Origin: an uncultured Dyadobacter sp.
Lineage (GTDB): Bacteria; Bacteroidota; Bacteroidia; Cytophagales; Spirosomataceae
Direction of reading: 5' to 3'
Assembly (NCBI RefSeq): GCF_946482605.1
Contig: NZ_CAMLSE010000037.1
Coordinates: 13,017-77,016 of the forward strand
Length of the DNA stretch: 64,000 bases
The translations under genes and the position numbers were made by a program. The notes under the pieces are model-generated. The model searched no databases, had not been told where the DNA came from, and saw nothing but the letters and a program-made list of their open reading frames with translations. This document shows positions 25,392-33,432 of this stretch, piece after piece; within the stretch, counting starts at the first letter, position 1; every line of letters begins with the position of its first letter.

Positions 25392-25694
25392 ATGAGCCTC
25401 CAGATTCTGACTGACCGCATTAAAAATATTCTGGGAACCGAAAGCGGACTGGACGCCACAGCCAAATTTGTAACCGACGAAGGGATCGTGTTTGTCGACG
25501 GGAAATCGGTGCCCAACAATGTATCGAATGCGGACGCGGATGCGGATTGTACCTTTGAGGTGTCCGTGAAAAATGCATTGAAACTCATTGACGGCGACCT
25601 GAATGCGATGATGGCCCTGATGACCGGAAAGCTGAAAATCGACGGCGACATGGGCGTTGCGATGAAGATCGCAGAAACCTTCGGACGCCGATAG
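25392..25694 (+). CDS. SCP2 sterol-binding-domain protein
   Basis: 100 aa, the length of a free SCP2 domain. Motifs include D-A-D-C-T-F-E-V-S-V near residue 50, the D-G-D-L-N-A-M-M-A-L-M-T-G-K-L-K-I-D-G-D-M family core and a closing A-M-K-I-A-E-T-F. In bacteria such stand-alone domains bind fatty acyl or other lipid ligands; the actual ligand is unknown. It has its own promoter. The Gfo/Idh/MocA gene starts 64 bp later on the same strand and may be read through. Confidence 0.87.
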   Translation: MSLQILTDRIKNILGTESGLDATAKFVTDEGIVFVDGKSVPNNVSNADADADCTFEVSVKNALKLIDGDLNAMMALMTGKLKIDGDMGVAMKIAETFGRR

Positions 25695-25758
25695 TAGGCT
25701 TTCAAACCGGGTGCCTTTTCTTCGATACCATCTGTTTTCAACAAACGATCACACAAGC

Positions 25759-27210
25759 ATGGACAATCAGGAAAAGGTATCCGGAGGAACTACCAAAAGA
25801 AGAGATTTTATAAAAGCCGGCGCATTGGCCGCCAGCGGCTTTATGATCGTCCCCCGCCATGTGCTGGGGCGGGGTTTTATTCCTCCGAGCGATAAGCTCA
25901 ACATTGCTGCCGTCGGTTGTGGCGGCAAAGCCGATGTCAATATCAGGCAGGCATATAATAATGGTACCGAAAACATCGTCGCGCTGTGCGACGTCGACGA
26001 CCGCCAATCTGAAAAATACCGCAAGCAATTCCCCAAAGCACCTTACTACAAGGATTTTCGCAAGATGTTCGAGAAGGAGGCCAGGACGTTCGACGCCGTC
26101 ATAGTCACCACACCCGACCATATGCATTACCCCGTTGCGATCGCCGCAATGGAGTTAGGAAAACATGTTTATGTTGAAAAACCGCTGACGAAGGACATAT
26201 GGGAAGCCCGGATGCTTACGGAGGCTGCTAAGAAATTCAAAGTAGTAACCCAAATGGGTAACCAGGGAAGCAGCAGCGATGGTACCCGCAACACCGAGGC
26301 GCTTGTGCAGTCAGGAGCGATCGGTGACGTCCACACGATCGAGGTATGGACCGACAGGCCGGTATGGCCGCAGGGCGTGAAATCACCGAAAGACAAAGGG
26401 GAGTCGCAGCCGGTACCCGCGGGCGTCGACTGGGATCTTTGGCTTGGTACCGCGCCGAAACGTGACTACCACGAAGCTTACATGCCGTTCCGCTGGCGCG
26501 GTTACTGGGATTTCGGCACCGGCGCATTGGGTGACATGGGCTGTCATTTCCTCGATGTCCCTTTCCGGGCATTGAAACTCGGTTACCCTACGTCGGTCGA
26601 ATGCAGCGTAGGCTCGGTATACGCCGATTTTTTTCAGCAGGCATTCTTTGACGACGTCGCCCCGCCTTCCGCGAATATCCATTTAAAATTCCCTTCCAAA
26701 ACACCGGGCAAGGAAATCAACCTGAACTGGTATGACGGTGGAATGCGTCCGCAACTGCCCGATGGCTGCGACTATAAAACCGTTTTCGGCAGTGTCGACG
26801 GCGGCATATTGTTTATTGGTACAAAAGGGATTGTCAGTGCCGAGATGTTTGGCGAAAATCCAAGACTCTGGCCTGAGAAGAAGTTTGCGAACGTCCGGAT
26901 TGCCACTAAACCCCGTGCATTGGTCTCGGGCAGTTGGGAAGGGCATCAGCAGCAATTCGTACAGGCCTGTAAAAAAGGGTACGGTGCTTACACCAGTTCG
27001 TCATTCGACCAATCTGGCCTACTGACGGAAATCGTGCTCATGGGTAACCTGGCCGTGCGCTCCTACCTGCACCGTGAAGCGAAGGCGGATGGCAAAGGTT
27101 TTACATTTCCCGGCCGCCAGCGGTTGATGTGGGATGGGGCAAATATGAAGATCACCAACTTTGATGTCGCCAACCAGTTTGTGAAAAGGGAGTATCGGAC
27201 GGGGTGGTGA
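25759..27210 (+). CDS. Gfo/Idh/MocA-family oxidoreductase, Tat-exported
   Basis: 483 aa from ATG 25759. This start opens a twin-arginine signal (T-K-R-R-D-F-I-K, then A-L-A-A-S-G-F-M-I-V); an upstream GTG would only add unrelated residues. A dinucleotide-binding fold follows (A-A-V-G-C-G-G-K-A-D) with V-A-L-C-D-V-D-D, T-P-D-H-M-H and the catalytic-lysine motif V-E-K-P-L-T near residue 145. The C-terminal half (G-A-L-G-D-M-G-C-H) is the substrate domain. Tat-exported members in Bacteroidetes are periplasmic NAD(P)-bound enzymes acting on sugars or glycosides by redox or redox-hydrolysis chemistry. The substrate is not predictable here, and the neighbours are unrelated housekeeping genes. Confidence 0.88.
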   Translation: MDNQEKVSGGTTKRRDFIKAGALAASGFMIVPRHVLGRGFIPPSDKLNIAAVGCGGKADVNIRQAYNNGTENIVALCDVDDRQSEKYRKQFPKAPYYKDFRKMFEKEARTFDAVIVTTPDHMHYPVAIAAMELGKHVYVEKPLTKDIWEARMLTEAAKKFKVVTQMGNQGSSSDGTRNTEALVQSGAIGDVHTIEVWTDRPVWPQGVKSPKDKGESQPVPAGVDWDLWLGTAPKRDYHEAYMPFRWRGYWDFGTGALGDMGCHFLDVPFRALKLGYPTSVECSVGSVYADFFQQAFFDDVAPPSANIHLKFPSKTPGKEINLNWYDGGMRPQLPDGCDYKTVFGSVDGGILFIGTKGIVSAEMFGENPRLWPEKKFANVRIATKPRALVSGSWEGHQQQFVQACKKGYGAYTSSSFDQSGLLTEIVLMGNLAVRSYLHREAKADGKGFTFPGRQRLMWDGANMKITNFDVANQFVKREYRTGW

Positions 27211-27228
27211 TAGCCGGAAACCCTGCAT

Positions 27229-27400
27229 TTGTTGTTGCATGCCTACGGCATTTGCGGATCATCGGTTATGCCTGTTTTCTACCAATGTTACGTCGCTAAC
27301 GCGACTGCTCATCGTGCAGTTAAGTGCCGTTAGGCACGTAATATTGGTAGAAAGATAAATTTAACCCACGGACCGGAGTCCCGTAGGGATGCAACAACAA
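27229..27400. repeat. nested inverted-repeat element
   Basis: Outer arms: TTGTTGTTGCATGCCTACGG (27229-27248) against CCGTAGGGATGCAACAACAA (27381-27400), 19 of 20 paired. Inner arms: TTTCTACCAATGTTACGT (27276-27293) against ACGTAATATTGGTAGAAA (27336-27353), 17 of 18 paired. Between the inner arms CGCTAACGCG and GCCGTTAGGC form small hairpins. It fills the gap between two convergent genes. No coding capacity is seen; it resembles a dispersed non-autonomous palindromic element. Confidence 0.8.
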
Positions 27401-27425
27401 TACGTTGACCGTGCCGACTAAGCAT

Positions 27426-28145
27426 TTACAACTCCAACTCCCTCAAGTACATCTGTATCGTATTTTCCAATCCTATATATAATGCATCGCAGATCAATGC
27501 GTGACCGATCGAAACTTCGTCCATCCAGGGGATACTTTGTTTGAGGAAATGCAGGTTATCGAGGCTGAGGTCGTGGCCCGCATTCAATCCTAATCCTACT
27601 TCCCGGGCCTTTTCAGCAGCTTTGACAAAAGGAAGTACCGCTTTTTGACGGTTTTCGAAATAGCCCGCCGCAAACGGTTCGGTATAAAGCTCTACCCGGT
27701 CGGCACCGCATATTTTAGCACCTTCTACCATTTCTTCATCGGGATCCACAAAGACGGAAACCCGGATGCCGGCTGACTTAAAGGTACCGACAAGGTCGGT
27801 GAGTTGTGCGCGGTGGGTAATCGTGTCCCAGCCTGCATTGGAAGTAATCGCGCCTAATGCATCCGGCACGAGCGTTACCTGGTCGGGCTTATTGGCCAGC
27901 ACCAGTTCCACGAATTTCTTTTCCGACGGGTTGCCTTCAATATTAAATTCGGTTGTCACGACTTCCCGCAAATCATAAACGTCCTGATAGCGGATATGGC
28001 GCTCGTCGGGACGGGGGTGAACTGTAATGCCTTGTGCACCAAACCGCTCGCAGTCCAGCGCTACTTTCAGCACATTAGGGTTGTCGCCACCGCGTGAGTT
28101 GCGGAGTGTTGCGATCTTGTTAATGTTAACGCTTAGACGGGTCAT
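27426..28145 (-). CDS. pdxJ: pyridoxine 5'-phosphate synthase
   Basis: 239 aa, the normal PdxJ length. It joins 1-deoxyxylulose 5-phosphate and 3-amino-2-oxopropyl phosphate to give pyridoxine 5'-phosphate in the cytoplasm. Family motifs: [16 protein letters not shown] at the start, [13 protein letters not shown] near residue 38, N-I-E-G-N-P near 70, V-T-L-V-P-D near 95, V-S-V-F-V-D-P-D near 130 and [10 protein letters not shown] near 187. The gene converges with the Gfo/Idh/MocA gene and is divergent from the YqeY gene across a long repeat-filled spacer. Confidence 0.96.
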   Translation of the reverse strand: MTRLSVNINKIATLRNSRGGDNPNVLKVALDCERFGAQGITVHPRPDERHIRYQDVYDLREVVTTEFNIEGNPSEKKFVELVLANKPDQVTLVPDALGAITSNAGWDTITHRAQLTDLVGTFKSAGIRVSVFVDPDEEMVEGAKICGADRVELYTEPFAAGYFENRQKAVLPFVKAAEKAREVGLGLNAGHDLSLDNLHFLKQSIPWMDEVSIGHALICDALYIGLENTIQMYLRELEL

Positions 28146-28157
28146 GGGACTTTAATG

Positions 28158-28597
28158 TTGAATGATTGAATGAATGAATTTTGAATGAGTGGATGAGTGA
28201 ATGAGTGAATTTTAATGATTGAATGTGTTGTCGTGGGGTGGGGAATGTGTTAATTTATGAATGTCTGAAAGGGTGAGTTTTGATTCTTAAACGTGAGTTT
28301 TCAAGTGAATCACTAACTTTGCCGGTCTGATACAAATTTAGCATTCGAGTGTATAAAAACACCCTTAATGCTAAATTTTAGCCTAAATCACTGTAATAAA
28401 CAACAAATAACCAGACGATAGCGACTGACTTTGAATATTCACCATTCCACAGCGGCTCATTCAAAATTCACTCATTCACTCATTCACTCATTCACTCATT
28501 TACTCATTTACTCATTCACTCATTTACTCATTCCCCGTTCCACGGCGGCTCATTTAAAATTCTGACATTCAGTCATTCAATCATTCAGTCATTCAAA
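28158..28597. repeat. opposed short-repeat arrays around a hairpin (divergent pdxJ/yqeY spacer)
   Basis: The left array (about 28158-28226) is made of TGAATGA/TGAGTGA units. The right array (about 28457-28597) is made of the complement, CATTCACT/CATTTACT and later CATTCAGT units, so the two arrays are inverted relative to each other. Between them lies a hairpin with a perfect 12-bp stem, AAATTTAGCATT (28334-28345) and AATGCTAAATTT (28367-28378). In the right array a 25-bp block recurs at 28445-28469 and 28538-28562 with two mismatches (93-bp period). No gene is seen in this 463-bp gap; promoters for both flanking genes should lie within it. Confidence 0.8.
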
Positions 28598-28608
28598 ATT
28601 ATTTAACG

Positions 28609-29058
28609 ATGTCACTAAAAACCCAAGTAGAATCCGGCATTAAGGATGCCATGCGCGCCAAGGATCAGGACACATTACGTGCATTACGCGCGATCAAGTC
28701 GTTGATTTTGCTGGAAGAAACCAAAGGCGGCGGCAGCGGCGAGCTCTCTGCTGACGATGAGCTCAAACTTTTGACCAAAGCGGCTAAGCAACGCCGGGAG
28801 TCAGCCGATATTTACAAGACGCAGGGCCGTCCGGACTTGCTCGAAAAAGAGGAGGCCGAACTGGCGGTTATCGAACAATTTCTGCCTAAACAACTTACTG
28901 AGGACGAAGTAAAGGTGAAATTACAGGAGATCATCGCCCGTGTAGGTGCGGCAGGCCCTGCGGACATGGGTAAGGTAATGGGCGTTGCCACCAAAGAGCT
29001 TGCCGGACAAGCCGAAGGACGCGTAGTATCTACCCTGGTTAAGGCATTGCTCGCATGA
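28609..29058 (+). CDS. GatB/YqeY domain protein
   Basis: 149 aa, typical YqeY length. Motifs: D-A-M-R-A-K-D-Q near residue 13, A-I-K-S-L-I-L-L near 27, K-A-A-K-Q-R-R-E-S-A-D-I-Y near 53 and E-Q-F-L-P-K-Q-L-T-E-D-E near 87. The domain is homologous to the tRNA-binding tail of GatB amidotransferase, but the free protein's role is not established. Its stop overlaps the start of the CvpA gene by 4 bp, so the two are translationally coupled. Confidence 0.9.
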   Translation: MSLKTQVESGIKDAMRAKDQDTLRALRAIKSLILLEETKGGGSGELSADDELKLLTKAAKQRRESADIYKTQGRPDLLEKEEAELAVIEQFLPKQLTEDEVKVKLQEIIARVGAAGPADMGKVMGVATKELAGQAEGRVVSTLVKALLA

Positions 29059-29588
29059 AATTACTGGATGTTCTCATCCTTCTACCCCTGCTTTGGGGCG
29101 CATTGCATGGCTATCGCAAAGGTTTATTGATCGAAATTATCGGTATCCTGGGCCTTGTGGTAGCCATGGTTTTGGGTTTTAAATTCCTGGGATTGGGGAT
29201 GGAAGTCCTTACTCCTTATTTCAGTGAAGGGGTTGCGCGGAAAGTCCTGCCCTATGTAGGGTTTTCTGCCATTTTCTTTCCAACCATTTTTCTCCTGAAC
29301 CAATTCGGCTACACCATCCGGCGTTCGCTGCGCTACTCGATCCTGGGTACTTTCGATAGTTTCGCAGGGGCGATGGTGGGCGTTTTTACCTGGGTTTTCG
29401 GGATCAGCGTTTTTTTCTGGCTGGTTGACGCGATCGGGGTGAAGATTCCGGCGCACCGCACAGACGATACCTTCCTGTACCCACTCGTGGTACCCGTAGC
29501 GCCGACGGTGATTACCAAAGCATTGTCGCTGATGCCCAAAGGCACCGACCTGATCCGCGACTGGAAACGGGATTACCTGGACGAATGA
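29055..29588 (+). CDS. CvpA-family membrane protein
   Basis: 177 aa with four hydrophobic segments (about residues 2-20, 25-48, 64-86 and 103-127). The CvpA signature is a first segment running into G-Y-R-K-G-L-L-I-E-I. CvpA proteins are inner membrane proteins linked to colicin V production in E. coli, to envelope stress elsewhere, and are widespread in Bacteroidetes. The ATGA overlap with the YqeY gene indicates a two-gene operon. Confidence 0.87.
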   Translation: MKLLDVLILLPLLWGALHGYRKGLLIEIIGILGLVVAMVLGFKFLGLGMEVLTPYFSEGVARKVLPYVGFSAIFFPTIFLLNQFGYTIRRSLRYSILGTFDSFAGAMVGVFTWVFGISVFFWLVDAIGVKIPAHRTDDTFLYPLVVPVAPTVITKALSLMPKGTDLIRDWKRDYLDE

Positions 29589-29634
29589 ACTTTCAAATTC
29601 CCGGAAGGGTTAAGCTTTCATTGTTGATTTTCAG

Positions 29635-29642
29635 TACTTTTG
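29635..29642 (+). promoter_or_regulatory. possible -7 box upstream of rlmN
   Basis: TACTTTTG (29635-29642) fits TAnnTTTG, 50 bp before the rlmN ATG. No well-spaced TTG at -33 is present, so the call is weak. Confidence 0.35.
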
Positions 29643-29691
29643 CAGAAAAATTGGTTGAATGCCCCCGTGTGTTTGACAGAATGATAGAAAA

Positions 29692-30744
29692 ATGACCACC
29701 TTAGAACACAAGCAGGATATCCGCAAATTCACGATTGACCAGATCAAGAGCTGGATGACGGAGCACGGGGAGAAGGCTTTCAGAGCAAAACAGATTTACG
29801 AATGGATCTGGAAAAAGTCAGCCCATTCATTTGATGAAATGACCAATCTTTCGCTGGCCACGCGCCAGCTGATGAATGAGCATTTCCTGATCCATTCGCT
29901 TGATGTTGCCAAAAAACAGCACAGCAACGACGGTACGATCAAATCCGCATTCAAGCTTTTTGACGGTAACCTGGTAGAAGGCGTGCTCATACCCGCCACC
30001 GACCGCATGACCGCCTGCGTGAGCAGCCAGGTAGGGTGCTCGCTTACCTGCAAGTTCTGCGCAACGGGCTACATGGACCGGAAACGTAACCTCGAAGCCG
30101 GAGAAATTTATGATCAGGTCGTAGCGATCGCGCAGCAGGCGGAAAAGACTTTCAATGCGCCATTGACCAACATTGTATACATGGGAATGGGCGAGCCGCT
30201 GCTGAACTATGCCAACGTGCTCCAATCCATTGAATATATCACTTCGCCGGAAGGGCTCAATATGTCCCCGCGACGCATTACCGTTTCTACTGCCGGTATC
30301 GCGAAAATGATCAAAAAGCTGGGGGATGACGAAGTGCGGTTTAGGCTGGCCTTGTCGCTTCATGCGGCCAACGATGAGAAGCGGAACCAGATCATGCCGA
30401 TAAACGAATCGAACTCGCTCGATAACCTGGCGGAAGCTTTGAACTATTTTTATAAGAAAACAGGCAACCGCATTACCTTCGAATACATCGTTTTCAACAA
30501 TTTCAATGACAGTTTACAGGACGCGAAGGAGCTTTGGGAGTTTACCAAACGTGTTCCGGCCCGTGTGAACATCATTGAGTATAACCCGATCGCGGAGGCT
30601 GATTTTAAGAATACCGAGGCTGACAGACTGGATAAATTTGCCGCATTCCTGGAAGATAGAGGGGTTTCGGTGCACGTCAGAAGGAGCAGAGGCAAGGATA
30701 TCGACGCGGCTTGCGGGCAGCTGGCTAACAAAGAAACAAACTGA
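29692..30744 (+). CDS. rlmN: dual-specificity 23S rRNA/tRNA adenine-C2 methyltransferase RlmN
   Basis: 350 aa. The radical-SAM cluster motif C-X3-C-X2-C is Cys116, Cys120 and Cys123 (V-G-C-S-L-T-C-K-F-C-A-T-G). The RlmN-specific reactive cysteine is Cys341 in I-D-A-A-C-G-Q-L. Other family motifs: F-R-A-K-Q-I-Y-E-W-I near residue 30, N-I-V-Y-M-G-M-G-E-P-L near 158 and L-S-L-H-A-A-N near 222. The enzyme methylates C2 of A2503 in 23S rRNA and A37 in some tRNAs using two SAM molecules. The gene appears monocistronic. Confidence 0.96.
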   Translation: MTTLEHKQDIRKFTIDQIKSWMTEHGEKAFRAKQIYEWIWKKSAHSFDEMTNLSLATRQLMNEHFLIHSLDVAKKQHSNDGTIKSAFKLFDGNLVEGVLIPATDRMTACVSSQVGCSLTCKFCATGYMDRKRNLEAGEIYDQVVAIAQQAEKTFNAPLTNIVYMGMGEPLLNYANVLQSIEYITSPEGLNMSPRRITVSTAGIAKMIKKLGDDEVRFRLALSLHAANDEKRNQIMPINESNSLDNLAEALNYFYKKTGNRITFEYIVFNNFNDSLQDAKELWEFTKRVPARVNIIEYNPIAEADFKNTEADRLDKFAAFLEDRGVSVHVRRSRGKDIDAACGQLANKETN

Positions 30745-30773
30745 GATTAAACTGACTTAACAATTTCTTAACA

Positions 30774-30801
30774 TTGGGTCGGTCGTTTATAAGTAGTTTT
30801 G
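30774..30801 (+). promoter_or_regulatory. Bacteroidetes promoter for the phosphate transporter
   Basis: TTG (30774-30776), a 17-bp spacer and TAGTTTTG (30794-30801) match the TTG/TAnnTTTG consensus; the start codon is 31 bp downstream. Confidence 0.8.
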
Positions 30802-30831
30802 CGTCAATAATTCAACCTATCAACTCCTTTT

Positions 30832-32253
30832 ATGTTTGGTCTGGAAACCGACATTTTTATCCTCCTCGCTTTTAGTATTCTGGCGGCCTGTGCATTTGAG
30901 TTTGTTAACGGTTTCCATGACACTGCCAACGCGGTTGCAACGGTAATCTATACCAATTCCCTGAAACCGAATGTGGCTGTGATCTGGTCGGGTTTCATGA
31001 ACTTCTGCGGCGTTTTCTTCGGAGGTATCGCAGTTGCCATGGGGATTGTGAACCTGCTTCCCGTGGAGCTGCTGATCGATCAGAACGTCTATCACAGCGC
31101 CGCGATGGTCTTTGCACTACTTTTTAGCGCCATCATCTGGAACCTGGGTACCTGGTACTTCGGTTTGCCGAGTTCCAGTTCCCATACGCTCATCGGATCG
31201 ATCCTCGGCGTAGGTCTTGCATTTACATTAATGCCTGAAAATACCCAGGGAACCGGTGTAAACTGGTCGAAAGCGCAAGAACTGTTCATGTCGCTCCTGA
31301 GCTCACCGATCTTCGGTTTCGCGCTGGCGATCATTATTATGTTTATTCTGAGAAGGTCGTTGTCCAAGCCGCTCCGCGAGATTGTTTTCAGCGAACCCAA
31401 GAAAAACGAAGCGCCGCCGATCTGGATCCGCGCCATTCTGATTGCTACATGTACCTTGGTAAGTTTCTTCCACGGTTCCAACGACGGGCAAAAAGGTGTC
31501 GGGCTTGTAATGCTGATCCTGATCGGTATCGTTCCTGCACATTTTGCATTGGATAATTCCAAAGACCCCATCGAAATGAAGACTGATCTCGTGGGTATCG
31601 AGCAGGCCGTGAATAGCATCGATTCTACACGCTTGTCGATCTCCGACCGCGGGCATTTGCATACCATCAAAACCGAGCTCACACATTTACAGGCACAGAT
31701 AAGCCATCCGCTACCGGAGCACCGCCTCCCGAAAGAGGAGCGCATGGAAGCGCGCCGCTCCCTGCTGCTCGTGAGCCGCAATATCAAAACGATCCTCGAT
31801 AATGGTCAGGCCAACCTGAATGCAGCTGACTTCGCATTGCTGAAAAAGCAATCGGGTAGCGAGCATGGTATCAGAAGATATACGGATTACGCCCCTGACT
31901 GGGTCATTCTGATGATTTCACTTTCGCTGGGCCTTGGAACCATGGTAGGTTGGAAGCGTATCGTGGTGACGATCGGTGAAAAGATCGGTAAGCAGCATTT
32001 GACTTACGCACAAGGTGCTTCGGCTGAACTTGTAGCGGCGAGTACTATCGGGGTGTCGTCTTATCTGGGCCTTCCGGTGAGTACCACGCACGTATTATCA
32101 TCGGGTATCGCGGGTTCGATGGTGGCCAGCAAAGGGGTGAAAAACCTGCAAGGTGGTACGATCCGTAACATCGTGATTGCGTGGGTGCTGACATTGCCCG
32201 TGACCATGTTGTTGTCGGGTACGCTGTACGCTTTTTTCCGTTGGATATTATAG
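30832..32253 (+). CDS. PiT-family inorganic phosphate transporter
   Basis: 473 aa with about ten to twelve membrane segments. The PiT signature G-F-H-D-T-A-N-A-V-A-T (about residues 26-36) and its inverted repeat F-F-H-G-S-N-D-G-Q-K-G near residue 213 both contain the phosphate/cation binding residues. A long polar cytoplasmic loop (about 240-350, H-T-I-K-T-E-L-T-H-L) separates the halves. The second half has V-S-T-T-H-V-L-S-S-G. PiT proteins are low-affinity phosphate/cation symporters. It has its own promoter and terminator. No pho box could be recognised, nor any pst or phoU neighbour. Confidence 0.93.
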   Translation: MFGLETDIFILLAFSILAACAFEFVNGFHDTANAVATVIYTNSLKPNVAVIWSGFMNFCGVFFGGIAVAMGIVNLLPVELLIDQNVYHSAAMVFALLFSAIIWNLGTWYFGLPSSSSHTLIGSILGVGLAFTLMPENTQGTGVNWSKAQELFMSLLSSPIFGFALAIIIMFILRRSLSKPLREIVFSEPKKNEAPPIWIRAILIATCTLVSFFHGSNDGQKGVGLVMLILIGIVPAHFALDNSKDPIEMKTDLVGIEQAVNSIDSTRLSISDRGHLHTIKTELTHLQAQISHPLPEHRLPKEERMEARRSLLLVSRNIKTILDNGQANLNAADFALLKKQSGSEHGIRRYTDYAPDWVILMISLSLGLGTMVGWKRIVVTIGEKIGKQHLTYAQGASAELVAASTIGVSSYLGLPVSTTHVLSSGIAGSMVASKGVKNLQGGTIRNIVIAWVLTLPVTMLLSGTLYAFFRWIL

Positions 32254-32277
32254 GACAATCATTAATACAAGCATCAG

Positions 32278-32310
32278 AAAGCCGCCGGGACCGTTCCCGG
32301 CGGCTTTCGT
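32278..32310 (+). terminator. terminator after phosphate transporter
   Basis: AAAGCCGCCGGGA (32278-32290) pairs perfectly with TCCCGGCGGCTTT (32295-32307) around CCGT, followed by CGTTTT. Confidence 0.9.
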
Positions 32311-32333
32311 TTTAATGCCGCGGGCGCACTTTC

Positions 32334-32366
32334 TTTGCTTTTCATTGGTTTAATATCGTAAATTCG
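32334..32366 (+). promoter_or_regulatory. possible promoter for nadAB
   Basis: TTTG (32334-32337), a 21-bp spacer and TAAATTCG (32359-32366) are close to the consensus with one mismatch in the -7 box; the nadA start is 42 bp downstream. Confidence 0.45.
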
Positions 32367-32408
32367 GCATGGATTTTAATATTAAATAAAAGCCAATTAT
32401 TCACCATA

Positions 32409-33404
32409 ATGACTACAATTGAAGCGCAGGTTAACCGCTACGGTTATGTGACGGAGGCGATCGCGGAAGATATCGATCTGGTTGCGGAGATCAACCGCCT
32501 CAAAAAAGAAAAGAATGCGGTCATTCTCGCGCATTACTACGTGGACGCGGAAATCCAGGACCTGGCCGATTACATTGGTGACAGCCTCGGACTTTCACAG
32601 CAGGCAGCCGCCACCGATGCCGACATGATCGTTTTTTGCGGCGTGCACTTCATGGGCGAAACGGCCAAGATCCTCAGTCCCCATAAAAAAGTGGTAATCC
32701 CGGATCTGAATGCAGGTTGCTCGCTGGCCGATTCAGCGCCGGCCGACAAGTTCGCCGCATTCAAAGCGCAATATCCGGATCATATCGTGATCAGTTACAT
32801 CAACTGCTCTGCGGAGATCAAGGCACTGACGGATATCGTTTGTACCTCTTCCAATGCATTGCAGATCGTAGAAAGCCTGCCGAAAGATCAGAAGATCATT
32901 TTCGCGCCGGACGCGAACCTGGGCAGGTATGTAGCACACAAAACCGGTCGTGATATGGTGCTTTGGGATGGAGCCTGCATCGTGCATATCGATATTTCGA
33001 GGGAAAAACTGGCGCAGCTTCGCGAGGAGAACCCCGACGCGCTGCTGATCGCTCACCCGGAATGCAAGGAAGATATTTTGAAGCAGGCGGATTATGTGAG
33101 CTCCACCACGGGTCTTTTGAAATTTGTAAAAGACTCGCCCCACGAGAAGTTCATCGTTGCAACCGAGGCCGGTATTTTGCATAAAATGAAACAGTCGGTG
33201 CCCGATAAAAAGCTGATCCCGGCTCCCGGCTCCGATAACAATACCTGTGCTTGTTCCGAATGCCCGTATATGAAAATGAACACCCTCGAAAAGGTCTACA
33301 ATGCGCTCCTTCACGAGCAGCCGGAGATCTTTGTGCCCGAGGACATCCGCCTGAAAGCTTATGATTCCGTGGCGCGTATGCTGGAACTGAGCAAAGGCAT
33401 CTGA
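32409..33404 (+). CDS. nadA: quinolinate synthase
   Basis: 331 aa. It condenses iminoaspartate with dihydroxyacetone phosphate to quinolinate, using a [4Fe-4S] cluster. Likely cluster ligands are Cys104 (N-A-G-C-S-L-A-D), Cys219 (A-H-P-E-C) and Cys285 ([12 protein letters not shown]). Further family motifs: I-L-A-H-Y-Y near residue 39, D-S-L-G-L-S near 58, [11 protein letters not shown] near 77 and A-P-D-A-N-L-G near 166. nadB follows 28 bp downstream and supplies the unstable iminoaspartate, so the pair forms the de novo NAD entry. nadC is not in the window. Confidence 0.97.
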   Translation: MTTIEAQVNRYGYVTEAIAEDIDLVAEINRLKKEKNAVILAHYYVDAEIQDLADYIGDSLGLSQQAAATDADMIVFCGVHFMGETAKILSPHKKVVIPDLNAGCSLADSAPADKFAAFKAQYPDHIVISYINCSAEIKALTDIVCTSSNALQIVESLPKDQKIIFAPDANLGRYVAHKTGRDMVLWDGACIVHIDISREKLAQLREENPDALLIAHPECKEDILKQADYVSSTTGLLKFVKDSPHEKFIVATEAGILHKMKQSVPDKKLIPAPGSDNNTCACSECPYMKMNTLEKVYNALLHEQPEIFVPEDIRLKAYDSVARMLELSKGI

Positions 33405-33432
33405 CACCCGATTTAACCCTATTCCTGAAATT

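Noticed and set aside
28457..28597. CRISPR-like look of the CATTCACT array
   Set aside because: Units are only 7-8 bp, contiguous and without unique spacers; no cas genes nearby.
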